Source: Phycisphaerales bacterium (lineage in GTDB: Bacteria; Planctomycetota; Phycisphaerae; SM23-33). Taken from it: 16,137 nucleotides of DNA. The notes under the pieces are model-generated. The model had not been told where the DNA came from. It searched no databases and saw only the letters and a list, made by a program, of their open reading frames with translations. The stretch covers positions 1 to 16,137 of the forward strand of contig PMYM01000122.1 in NCBI GenBank assembly GCA_003171235.1, given 5' to 3'. A program made the position numbers and the translations under genes. Each line of letters starts with the position of its first letter. Within the stretch, counting starts at the first letter, position 1. This document shows positions 7,735 to 14,735 of this stretch, one piece after another.

Positions 7735-9117
7735 ATGGCAGAAGATCACGACCGCCAACACGAACACGATCCTGGCCATGACCAGGGCGAGCACGAGACA
7801 AAGGACGTCCTGGGCCACGTGCACTTTGAATTCCGCGACGACCCGGCTGCACTGGCCGGCGAGCAGGCCGACCCCGCGCGGCGCAGCTTGTCCGACGCCC
7901 TGCGCGTCAGCTTCCGCCTGCTGTCGGTTATGATGGTGCTGGTGATCGTGGGCCTGCTGCTGACGGGCATGCGGCAAATCCATGCCGGGCAGCGCGGCAT
8001 ACGCCTGACCTTCGGGGCCGTGAACGGCGAAGGCGACGACCGCGTGCTGGGCGAGGGCTTCCGCTGGAGCTGGCCCGAGCCCATCGGCCGGGTGGTCATC
8101 CTGCCCACCCAGGAGCAGGCCCTGCAAATTGATGACTTCTGGTTCTACGAGACGGCCGAGGAAATCAAGTACCAGCCGGATTACAGGAAGCGAATGGTTA
8201 CCAGTCCGGGTTTGCGCACCGGCATGGACGGAGCCCTGCTGACGGCCGACCACGGCCTGATCCACCTCAAGATCACCTGCAAGTACACCTTCAAACAGCG
8301 CAACGACCAGCCCGACCCGCAGGCGATCCTGGACTACTACCACAATATCGGAGATTCGCAGGACACCATCCGCTCGGCGATCTGCTCCGCGGCCATCGCC
8401 GCCGCCGCCACCAGGACGGCTGAGTCCATCTACGCCTCCAAGGGCAGGGACTTCGCCGACGCGGTGGCGGTCCTTGCCCAGCAGCGGTTGGACGCCATGA
8501 ACAGCGGGCTGAAGCTGACCCACGTGCTGGTGCCCTCCCCCACCGTGCCGCTGGCCGCCATCGCCGCCTTCGATGCCGTAACCTCCGCCCAGACACAGGC
8601 GGAAAACGAGATCAAGGAGGCCCGCAAACAGGCCGTATCCGCCCTGGGCAGCGCCGCCGGCGACGCCGCCGTCACCTTGGCCGGCGACGTCAACATCCCC
8701 GGGTCCACCGGCCTTCTCCAGCAGTACGCCCGGGCCCGCGAGCAAAAACGCGAAGACCAGGCCGAGGCCATCCTGCAGCAGATATACGCCGTGCTGGCCG
8801 ATCTTGGGCAGACCAAGGGCGAGGCCCGCCGGGTTCTGGACGAGGCCAACGCCTACAAACAGTCCATCGCCCAGACCATCGCCGCCCGGGCCACGCGCTT
8901 TAACCAGCTCCTTGGCCAGTACAACGCCACGCCGGAGTATATGTTGGACGCCCTGTGGAACCAGACCAGGGCCGACATCCTCTCCAGCAAGCTGATCGAA
9001 AAGTACTTTGTCGCACCGGGGTCAAAGACAAACCTGATGATCAACCAGGACCCGGAGGTCCTCAAGAGAATCCTGACGGAAAGAATGACCGCTTCTGCCG
9101 AGCAGAAGCCTAAATAA
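7735..9117 (+). CDS. Third SPFH protein with His-rich cytosolic tail (HflK-like)
   Basis: This is a 460-residue SPFH protein with one membrane helix at about 58-78 and the SPFH domain at about 80-290. Features include GFRWSWPEPIGRVVILPTQE at 108-127 and a segment near 231-300 (A..I...KGRDFADAV, then ..FDAVTSAQTQAENEIKEA) of HflK type. A long helical region follows (290-390), and the C-terminal part contains another HflK-like stretch (NATPEYMLDALW, about 397-408). The first 30 residues are unusual: very polar, with seven His (5, 9, 11, 15, 20, 28, 30) among many Asp and Glu. This could bind divalent metal ions. The gene starts two bases after the previous stop, behind GAGGG (7721-7725). With SPFH 1 and 2 it could make a three-component ring or cage. 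Confidence 0.85.
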   Translation: MAEDHDRQHEHDPGHDQGEHETKDVLGHVHFEFRDDPAALAGEQADPARRSLSDALRVSFRLLSVMMVLVIVGLLLTGMRQIHAGQRGIRLTFGAVNGEGDDRVLGEGFRWSWPEPIGRVVILPTQEQALQIDDFWFYETAEEIKYQPDYRKRMVTSPGLRTGMDGALLTADHGLIHLKITCKYTFKQRNDQPDPQAILDYYHNIGDSQDTIRSAICSAAIAAAATRTAESIYASKGRDFADAVAVLAQQRLDAMNSGLKLTHVLVPSPTVPLAAIAAFDAVTSAQTQAENEIKEARKQAVSALGSAAGDAAVTLAGDVNIPGSTGLLQQYARAREQKREDQAEAILQQIYAVLADLGQTKGEARRVLDEANAYKQSIAQTIAARATRFNQLLGQYNATPEYMLDALWNQTRADILSSKLIEKYFVAPGSKTNLMINQDPEVLKRILTERMTASAEQKPK

Positions 9118-9152
9118 ACCGCCGCTTCCAGGCTTGAAGATTCGAGCATCGC

Positions 9153-10367
9153 ATGGCTAACGAGCAAGACGTCGTTGTCGGGACCGTCGGCCTGAGCAAG
9201 ACCTTCCGCGATTTTTGGCTGCGGGAGAAGGTTGCGGCCGTCCATGACCTGACCATCTCGGTCCAGCGCGGGGAAGTCTATGGCCTGCTGGGGCCCAACG
9301 GCTCGGGCAAGAGCACCACGCTGAAGATGATCCTGGGGCTGATGTTCCCAACGGCCGGCCGCCTGGCCATCTTCGGCAAGGGGCCGCGCGACGTGGCCAC
9401 CAAGCGCCGGCTGGGCTTTCTGCCGGAGGAAAGCTACCTGTATCCGTTCCTCAACGCCCACGAGACGCTGGACTATTACGGGCGGCTTTTCCACCAGGAC
9501 CGTAGCGAGCGGAAGCGCCGCACGGGCATGCTGCTGGACATGGTGGGGTTGTCGGGCGCGGCCTATCGCCGCGTGGGCGAATACTCCAAGGGCATGCAGC
9601 GGCGAATCGGCATGGCCCAGGCCTTGATCAACGACCCCGACCTGCTGATCCTGGATGAGCCCACCAGCGGCATGGACCCGCTGGCGGCGCGCCAGTTCAA
9701 GGATCTCATCGGCGAACTGGCCCGGCGCGGCAAGACCATCATCCTCTCCTCCCATCTGCTGGCCGACATGGAGGACCTTTGCGACCGGGTGGCCATCCTC
9801 TTTGCCGGGCAATTGCGGTCCGAAGGCACCCTGGAGGAACTGCTGGCCCGCCGCAGCCTTACCCAAATCACCACTGAAAGACTGGACGGCGACACCCTGT
9901 CGCAGTTGATGGCGGTCCTGGCCCGGGCGGGCAAGGAAGTGCTCTCGGTGGAGACCCCCAAGGACAAGCTGGAAACGCTTTTCCTCCGCATTATTCACGA
10001 CGCCCAGCGGCAGCGGACCTCGCCGCAGACGGCCGTCAACACCGGCCAACTGGCCGAATTCCTCCGCGCCACCCCCGGCCAGCCGGAAAAGCAGGTGCTG
10101 GAGGAGTTGCTGGCCCCGGCGGCCGAGCCCAAGCCGGAAACGCCCGAAGGAGTTTCCGCCCAGAGCGGCCAGGCGCAGGGGGCGGCGGTCGAGCCCCCGC
10201 CGGCGCCGGCCAGCCAAGAAGTACTGGCCGAACTGACCGATTCGCCCGCTCGTCAGACGCCGACCGCCCAGTCGGCTTCGCCTGAATCGGCCCAGCCGAT
10301 GCAGGCCGACCAGGCCGTCATTGACGAACTGCTGGGCAAGGACGAAAAGAATGATGGCCGTGCGTAG
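9153..10367 (+). CDS. ABC transporter ATP-binding protein
   Basis: This is the ATPase subunit that drives an ABC-2 type transporter; two copies normally dock on two permease subunits at the cytoplasmic face. Walker A is GPNGSGKST (47-55), the signature is YSKGMQRRIG (144-153), Walker B is LLILDEP (164-170) followed by the D-loop SGMD (172-175), and the switch His is H201. The Q-loop position reads GFLPEE (88-93), as is common in the CcmA/ABC-2 group. The nucleotide-binding domain ends near 280. The remaining 120 or so residues are a Pro/Ala/Gln-rich tail, probably disordered. It contains three similar acidic-hydrophobic motifs: QVLEELL at 314-320, EVLAELT at 356-362 and AVIDELL at 388-394 (a possible fourth is LAEFL at 300-304). 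No other ATPase is encoded in the window, so this one probably serves both permeases. The last 17 bases overlap permease 2. Confidence 0.93.
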   Translation: MANEQDVVVGTVGLSKTFRDFWLREKVAAVHDLTISVQRGEVYGLLGPNGSGKSTTLKMILGLMFPTAGRLAIFGKGPRDVATKRRLGFLPEESYLYPFLNAHETLDYYGRLFHQDRSERKRRTGMLLDMVGLSGAAYRRVGEYSKGMQRRIGMAQALINDPDLLILDEPTSGMDPLAARQFKDLIGELARRGKTIILSSHLLADMEDLCDRVAILFAGQLRSEGTLEELLARRSLTQITTERLDGDTLSQLMAVLARAGKEVLSVETPKDKLETLFLRIIHDAQRQRTSPQTAVNTGQLAEFLRATPGQPEKQVLEELLAPAAEPKPETPEGVSAQSGQAQGAAVEPPPAPASQEVLAELTDSPARQTPTAQSASPESAQPMQADQAVIDELLGKDEKNDGRA

Positions 10368-11925
10368 CATCTGGGCCGTCGCCCGGCAAACGCTGCTGGA
10401 GTGCTTCCGCAGCCGGCTGGCCCTGGCGCTGCTGGCGGTGCTGCTGGTCATCATACTGGGCCTGGGCCTGAGCATGCAGGACAGCACCACCCTGAAGAGC
10501 CGGCTGCAGGCTTTCCTGGCCTATTCCAGCGGCTTGACGCAGTTGCTGGTGGGGGTGGCGACGGTGCTGCTGGGCTGCCGGGCCGTCTCCGGCGACGTCC
10601 AGAACAAGACGATATTCCTGGTGGCCTCAAAGCCCCTTGGCCGCTGGCACTACATCCTGGGGCGATGGCTGGGGCTTTCGCTCCTCAACGCCGTCCTGCT
10701 CGGGGCGGCCTTCCTGACCATGGACCTGCTGGCCCGGCATATCCGCTCCTGCCCCACCGAAACAGAAACCCGCATCGCCCGCGGAGAGCAGCTCGACCGG
10801 CGGCTGGACCTGGACCGCCACGAGGTGGACAACAACCTGATGGCCGCTCGTGTGGCGAGAAACCCCCAGCCATACGATCTGGATGCCCAGGTGTCGGCTG
10901 AGTTGGAACGGCTGGACAAGGAAGGCGGGATGGATCTGGCCATCCGCTATGACATCATTCAAATGCTCCAGTCTCGCCAGGGTGCCCAGAAGCGCCCGGT
11001 GGGCGTCGACGACCCGGAAGTGGAAGCCATTTACCAGGACCAGGGCGTTCAGGCGAGCCTGAGGCAGAAGGTTATCGAGGATCTGCGCAAGGGGCAGCAG
11101 GAGCAGAAGCAGTTGGTGGCGCCCGGTCAGGGGCTGTGGCTGACTTTCGACCATCTGCCGCCGTCGAATGAAGCCTCCGGCCTGGAACTGCGGTACATGC
11201 TCACCCCTGCGCGCACGCCCAAAGACGAAACTCTCAGGACCGGCTGGATGCTGCGCGACCCCGCCAGCGGCGGATCCGTACCCTCGCCGGCGCGCACTGA
11301 CCCCGTCAAGCAGGTTATCTCCATGCCGCTCGCGCCGCAGGCCATCGGCCCCGACGGCACGCTGCGGATTCAGTACTTCAACCTCCAGGGCGACACCGAG
11401 GTGCACCTCAAGAGCGAGGACGTGACGCTGCTCTACCGCGTCGGCTCCTTTGAAGGCAACATGCTGCGTTCGGCCTTGCTCACGCTGGTCGGCATGATGT
11501 TTTTGGCCGCCCTGAGCGTGATGTTCTCCAGCTTCCTGTCCTTCCCGGTGGCCTGCCTGGTCTGCATGGTGGCGCTGGGAGTTGGTTATGCCAGCGATTT
11601 CCTGCTGGAAGCCACGCGCCTGCCCAACTACCAGGCCCCGCAGGCCTACCAGGTGTTTTGCCTGGCGGTGGTCAAAGGCTTGCTGTTCTTCCTGCCCTCG
11701 TTCAACCAGCTTTCGCCATCCGGCAGGCTGGTGGAGGGGCTGGTGGTCGAGTGGCGCGAGGTGATTGGGCAGGCGGCCGTGTGGTTTGGCAGGCCGGCCG
11801 AAGGTTCCTTCTGGGCCAACCTGGGTTTCGTTCCCGAGTATGGAGCGGGGCTGAAGATGGCCCTGGCCCTGCTGATCGGCTGCATTATCTACCAGCGTCG
11901 GGAGCTGGCGAAGGTTCAGGTTTAG
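10351..11925 (+). CDS. ABC-2 permease with large extracytoplasmic domain (permease 2)
   Basis: This is a second membrane subunit of the ABC system, 524 residues. Helices at about 21-41 and 60-80 are followed by a coupling-like segment (GDVQNKTIFLVASKPLGR, 81-98) very similar in pattern to permease 1, then a helix at 103-128. A soluble stretch of about 240 residues (131-370) follows. It is rich in charged residues, with a probable helical first half and a beta-rich second half, and by topology it should lie outside the cytoplasmic membrane. The C-terminal third returns to helices (about 371-415, 437-460 and 504-520). Compared with permease 1, the extra size is in this inserted domain, which may contact the substrate or the envelope. 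I start at ATG 10351 because AGGA (10339-10342) lies eight bases ahead; the adjacent ATG at 10354 is equally possible. Confidence 0.85.
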   Translation: MMAVRSIWAVARQTLLECFRSRLALALLAVLLVIILGLGLSMQDSTTLKSRLQAFLAYSSGLTQLLVGVATVLLGCRAVSGDVQNKTIFLVASKPLGRWHYILGRWLGLSLLNAVLLGAAFLTMDLLARHIRSCPTETETRIARGEQLDRRLDLDRHEVDNNLMAARVARNPQPYDLDAQVSAELERLDKEGGMDLAIRYDIIQMLQSRQGAQKRPVGVDDPEVEAIYQDQGVQASLRQKVIEDLRKGQQEQKQLVAPGQGLWLTFDHLPPSNEASGLELRYMLTPARTPKDETLRTGWMLRDPASGGSVPSPARTDPVKQVISMPLAPQAIGPDGTLRIQYFNLQGDTEVHLKSEDVTLLYRVGSFEGNMLRSALLTLVGMMFLAALSVMFSSFLSFPVACLVCMVALGVGYASDFLLEATRLPNYQAPQAYQVFCLAVVKGLLFFLPSFNQLSPSGRLVEGLVVEWREVIGQAAVWFGRPAEGSFWANLGFVPEYGAGLKMALALLIGCIIYQRRELAKVQV

Positions 11926-11929
11926 CGAC

Positions 11930-13759
11930 ATGGGCAAAGACCGGTTGGTGCAACTTGTGCTGCTTTTGGTGGCCCTTTTGGCCGCCGCCGGCGCCGCCAT
12001 GCTGCATCCGGACATCCTGGCGGCCCGGCGCCAGGCCAGGTTGGATATCGTCACCGCCGACAGCCAGATTCTCAAGGATCCCGCGGTGGCTATGCTGCAG
12101 GTGGCGCCCGGCGGCCTGCGCGCCCCGGTGCTGAGCTACCTGTGGATACGCTCCCAGAATCTCAAGCAGGAAGGCAAATTCTACGACGCCCAGCAGCTCC
12201 GCAACCTCATCTGCGAGATGATGCCCAACAACGGCGCCGTCTGGGCCTTTCACGCCTGGGACATGGCCTACAACATCTCCGTCGAAACCCACACCCCCCA
12301 GGAGCGCTGGAACTGGATCTACAGCGGCATCCGCCTGCTGCGCGACCGGGGGCTCTACTACAATCCCGACGACCTGCTGATCCACAAGGAGCTGGCCTGG
12401 ACTTTCTTCCACAAGATTGTCGACACCTCCGACGACATGAACCTCTACTACAAGCAGCGCCTGGCGGCCGAGATGCACCGCCTGCTGGGCGATCCGCCTG
12501 TCAGCGACCAGGTCGCTCCGGTGCTGGAGGCCTTCCGAGCCATCGCCCAGTCGCCGCAAAGCCTCGCCCGGTTGCGGCAGGACGCTCAGGCCGCCGCCTT
12601 CCTGGATGCCGCGGCCCAAGCCGGCCTGCAACCCGACTGGGGCATGCTGGAGGCCTTCAACAGCTTCGCCCCCGAATCCTCCGAAGCCGCCTATAGCGTC
12701 CTGCGCCACGACCCCGCGGCGGCCCAGGCCAAGATAGCGGAAATCATGACCTCGCCCGAGCTGGCCGGCGGACGGGCAAAGACGGTGGCTTTTGTCCGCG
12801 CCGACATCCTTCGCCGACAATACCGCATGGATCCGGCCTGGATGATGAGCCTGATGGACAAATACGGCCCGTTGGACTGGCGCGACGGCAATGCCCACGC
12901 CCTGTACTGGGCCAGCATGGGCCTGCACCGCTCGCAGCAGAAGAGCCTGGACGACATAAACTCCCTCAACACCGACCGGCTGGTGCTCGGTTCCCTCAAG
13001 AACCTGGTGGCCAAGGGCCAACTGCAGTACGTGCCCGACCCCCAGCGGCCGGACGAGCCCAAACTTATCTGGATGATGGACCAGCGGTTTATCGAGCCCA
13101 CCAACCGCGAATACGTCCTTGGCGGCAGCCTGCTTGGCGGCGGCGAGGACAAGCTCGACGACCCGAAGAACGACCTCCGCGACGGCCATATCAGCTTTCT
13201 CTCGGATTCCATCATCTTCCTGTATTTTGGAAGGCAGGCCGAGGCACAGCACTACCTGGACTTCATCCGCCGGGAGCTCCGTCCCCCCGGAGAGGTGTAC
13301 AAGCTGGGCCTGGACCAGTTCGTGCGGGCAAAGCTCAGGGAGATGGGGACCCCCATACGCGACGTTTCGCGGGTCATCTGGGAACTGTCCCTGCGCAGGG
13401 CCTACATGAATCTGGCCACGGCAAATATCGCCGAGTACAACCGCTACATGGATTATGCCAGGATGGTCTATGACACCTGGAAAAGGGATTTTCAGGCGCC
13501 CCGCCTTAGTCTGGGAGAGTTTGACGAGCTTGATCACTGGTTCCTGGTGCGCGTGCTGACCAGGCCGCAGGAAGTGCAGCTTTACCTGCCGCTGCTGGTC
13601 AAGTGGCGGCTCTACGAAGCCCTGCCGCCGCAGAAAAAAGCCGACGTCTATCCCGACGTGATCGACGTGCTGCGAAAGGAATGCCGGCAGGAAGGGCTCG
13701 ACCCGGACAAGGCCTTTCCCCCTCCGCCCGGCTACACGCCCCCCGCTCCGGGCACTTAA
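11930..13759 (+). CDS. Membrane-anchored helical (TPR-like) protein
   Basis: This 609-residue protein has an N-terminal hydrophobic segment (about 6-25) that is either a membrane anchor or an uncleaved signal, then a long helical domain. Residues 70-160 show helix-pair patterns like tetratricopeptide repeats (SYLWIRSQNLKQEGKFYDAQ near 69-88, then a Trp/Tyr-rich segment, then YSGIRLLRDRGLYYNPDDLL near 131-150). The match to the TPR consensus is loose. The C-terminus is Pro-rich and the rest is not recognised. I recall similar proteins beside ABC-2 genes in planctomycetes, without having checked. It starts four bases after permease 2, so it is probably made together with the transporter. Its topology places the helical domain outside the cytoplasmic membrane, where it could bind the large domain of permease 2; that is inference. 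Confidence 0.7.
   Translation: MGKDRLVQLVLLLVALLAAAGAAMLHPDILAARRQARLDIVTADSQILKDPAVAMLQVAPGGLRAPVLSYLWIRSQNLKQEGKFYDAQQLRNLICEMMPNNGAVWAFHAWDMAYNISVETHTPQERWNWIYSGIRLLRDRGLYYNPDDLLIHKELAWTFFHKIVDTSDDMNLYYKQRLAAEMHRLLGDPPVSDQVAPVLEAFRAIAQSPQSLARLRQDAQAAAFLDAAAQAGLQPDWGMLEAFNSFAPESSEAAYSVLRHDPAAAQAKIAEIMTSPELAGGRAKTVAFVRADILRRQYRMDPAWMMSLMDKYGPLDWRDGNAHALYWASMGLHRSQQKSLDDINSLNTDRLVLGSLKNLVAKGQLQYVPDPQRPDEPKLIWMMDQRFIEPTNREYVLGGSLLGGGEDKLDDPKNDLRDGHISFLSDSIIFLYFGRQAEAQHYLDFIRRELRPPGEVYKLGLDQFVRAKLREMGTPIRDVSRVIWELSLRRAYMNLATANIAEYNRYMDYARMVYDTWKRDFQAPRLSLGEFDELDHWFLVRVLTRPQEVQLYLPLLVKWRLYEALPPQKKADVYPDVIDVLRKECRQEGLDPDKAFPPPPGYTPPAPGT
13756..13759. other. Shared TTAA: overlapping stop codons of convergent genes
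   Basis: The + strand gene ends with TAA at 13757-13759 and the - strand ACT gene ends with TAA read from 13758 to 13756. The self-complementary TTAA serves both. There is no room for a terminator between them, so each transcript must run into the other gene. Confidence 0.85.
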
Positions 13760-14220
13760 GCGTCCTCGTGCCCCAGCAACTTGAACTTGTGCTGGGTGAG
13801 GGCCTGGATGGCCAATTCGTGGTCGTCCACATTTACGACCATGACCGGCTGGCCTTCGTGATTGGCCAGCAGCGGGTAGGCGAAATGCACATTCAATTCC
13901 GCCGCCAGCAGCACCTGGGTGGCCTCGCCCAGGGTCCGGGCCGACTGCAGCACCACCAGCAGCACCTGGCATTCGGTGAAGGCCAGCTTGCAGCGTGCCA
14001 GGATTTCGCGGGCCTTGTCCGGCTCGGAAAACACAATTCGCGCCACCGCCCAATCGGTGGAATCGAAGACGCTGATGCCCAGCAATTCCAACTGGTTTTC
14101 CGCCATCGCCCGCAGCAACTCGTTGAGCTGCCCGACCCTGTTTGGCAGAAAGACGCTGAATTGCCAGGCATACGGTTCTTCGTGGGCCCGTTGGATCTGG
14201 GGTTGGGTCATGATGGGCAT
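13756..14220 (-). CDS. Tandem ACT-domain protein
   Basis: ACT domains are small ligand-binding modules, often sensing amino acids. This 154-residue protein has two in a row and nothing else: the first at about 18-80 (FSVFLPNRVGQLNELLRAMA, the typical strand-loop-helix entry, at 21-40), the second at about 84-150 (VLLVVLQSARTLGEATQVLL at 86-105). It is therefore probably a stand-alone regulatory or sensor protein. I chose the ATG at 14220; another ATG at 14211 would remove three residues, and a TTG at 14259 would add 13 less convincing ones. GGGAG lies about 11 bases ahead of 14220 but is part of a 12-base palindrome. The gene converges on the transporter operon and shares four bases with its end. 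Its ligand is unknown. Confidence 0.82.
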   Translation of the reverse strand: MPIMTQPQIQRAHEEPYAWQFSVFLPNRVGQLNELLRAMAENQLELLGISVFDSTDWAVARIVFSEPDKAREILARCKLAFTECQVLLVVLQSARTLGEATQVLLAAELNVHFAYPLLANHEGQPVMVVNVDDHELAIQALTQHKFKLLGHEDA

Positions 14221-14224
14221 TATA

Positions 14225-14236
14225 GGGAGCGCTCCC
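14225..14236. promoter_or_regulatory. 12-base perfect palindrome GGGAGCGCTCCC
   Basis: The palindrome lies between the divergent ACT and PEGA genes, four bases before the chosen ACT start and about 95 bases before the PEGA start. A perfect 12-base dyad in a divergent promoter region is a reasonable candidate binding site for a dimeric regulator. It also contains the GGGAG that might serve as the ACT ribosome binding site. If the ACT protein really starts at the upstream TTG, the palindrome would be inside its coding region, which would weaken this reading. Confidence 0.3.
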
Positions 14237-14330
14237 GCCGAGTGAAGCGCCCATGGCAAAAAACGCCGGGCCTGGCCGTCCGGGCCTAAAAATCTTTATT
14301 TGACGGGATTTCTCTGGTATAAGGCCTTCC

Positions 14331-14735
14331 ATGAAACGCACCCTCATCTGCCTGGCCCTGACGGCTGTAGCCCTGGCGCAGGCCGGCTGCGTCGAACGCA
14401 CCGTCACCATCACCTCCGATCCGCCCGGAGCGCTGGTGTTCATGTCCAGCGTGGAAGTCGGCCGCACTCCGGTGAAAGTGCCCTTCACCTGGTATGGCGA
14501 TTATGAAATCATCCTGCGCCAGGAAGGGTATCAGACCCTCAACACCCATTATAAGTTGGACCCGCCCATCTACGACGTGCCTCCCTTTGACCTGCTGTCG
14601 GCCATGGCCCCCTGGACCCACCACTACGACAAGTCCGCAAATTTCATCATGGCCAAGGCCCAGCCCACCAACGAGCAGGAAATCAAGCAGCGGGCTGAAG
14701 AACTTCGCCGCCTCAACGATCAGAATCCCCAATAG
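14331..14735 (+). CDS. PEGA-domain lipoprotein
   Basis: This is a small envelope protein of 134 residues. It has a Lys/Arg start, a hydrophobic core and the lipobox-like end QAGC with Cys20, so the mature protein should be lipid-anchored and about 115 residues. The -3 residue is Gln rather than the usual Leu, making the lipobox atypical. A PEGA domain follows at about 24-68 (VTITSDPPGALVFMSSVEVG at 25-44, then the GDYEIILRQEGYQ strand at 56-68), a beta-rich surface module. The C-terminal 25 residues are a charged helix. AAGG at 14321-14324 is a possible ribosome binding site. TATAAG at 14318-14323 looks like a -10 box but would put the transcript start almost at the ATG, and the TTGACG at 14300-14305 is too close to be its partner. 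The 3' end overlaps the next gene by 23 bases. Confidence 0.85.
   Translation: MKRTLICLALTAVALAQAGCVERTVTITSDPPGALVFMSSVEVGRTPVKVPFTWYGDYEIILRQEGYQTLNTHYKLDPPIYDVPPFDLLSAMAPWTHHYDKSANFIMAKAQPTNEQEIKQRAEELRRLNDQNPQ

Larger units (their letters stand above)
3034..13759 (+). other. Probable operon: ABC-2 / SPFH x3 / ABC ATPase / ABC-2 / TPR-like
   Basis: Seven + strand genes follow each other with junctions of -14, +30, +2, +35, -17 and +4 bases, and no terminator-like structure was noticed between them. Such packing usually means one transcript, and the overlaps suggest translational coupling. The order is permease 1, SPFH 1, SPFH 2, SPFH 3, ATPase, permease 2, helical anchor protein. Nothing in the 107 bases before the first gene stands out as a strong promoter, so transcription may also come from the metal ATPase upstream. 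Confidence 0.75.

Noticed and set aside
7528..8745. 405-codon - strand frame
   Set aside because: Antisense shadow of SPFH 2 and SPFH 3 with no domain.
8853..10490. 545-codon - strand frame
   Set aside because: Antisense shadow of SPFH 3, the ABC ATPase and the start of permease 2.
14300..14323. Sigma-70-like promoter TTGACG / TATAAG before the PEGA gene
   Set aside because: The gap between the boxes is 12 bases instead of about 17, and the start would fall at the ATG.
11885..14488. 867-codon open frame on the - strand
   Set aside because: It runs antisense through the helical protein gene, out of frame through the ACT gene and into the PEGA gene, with skewed composition; the three real genes explain the region.
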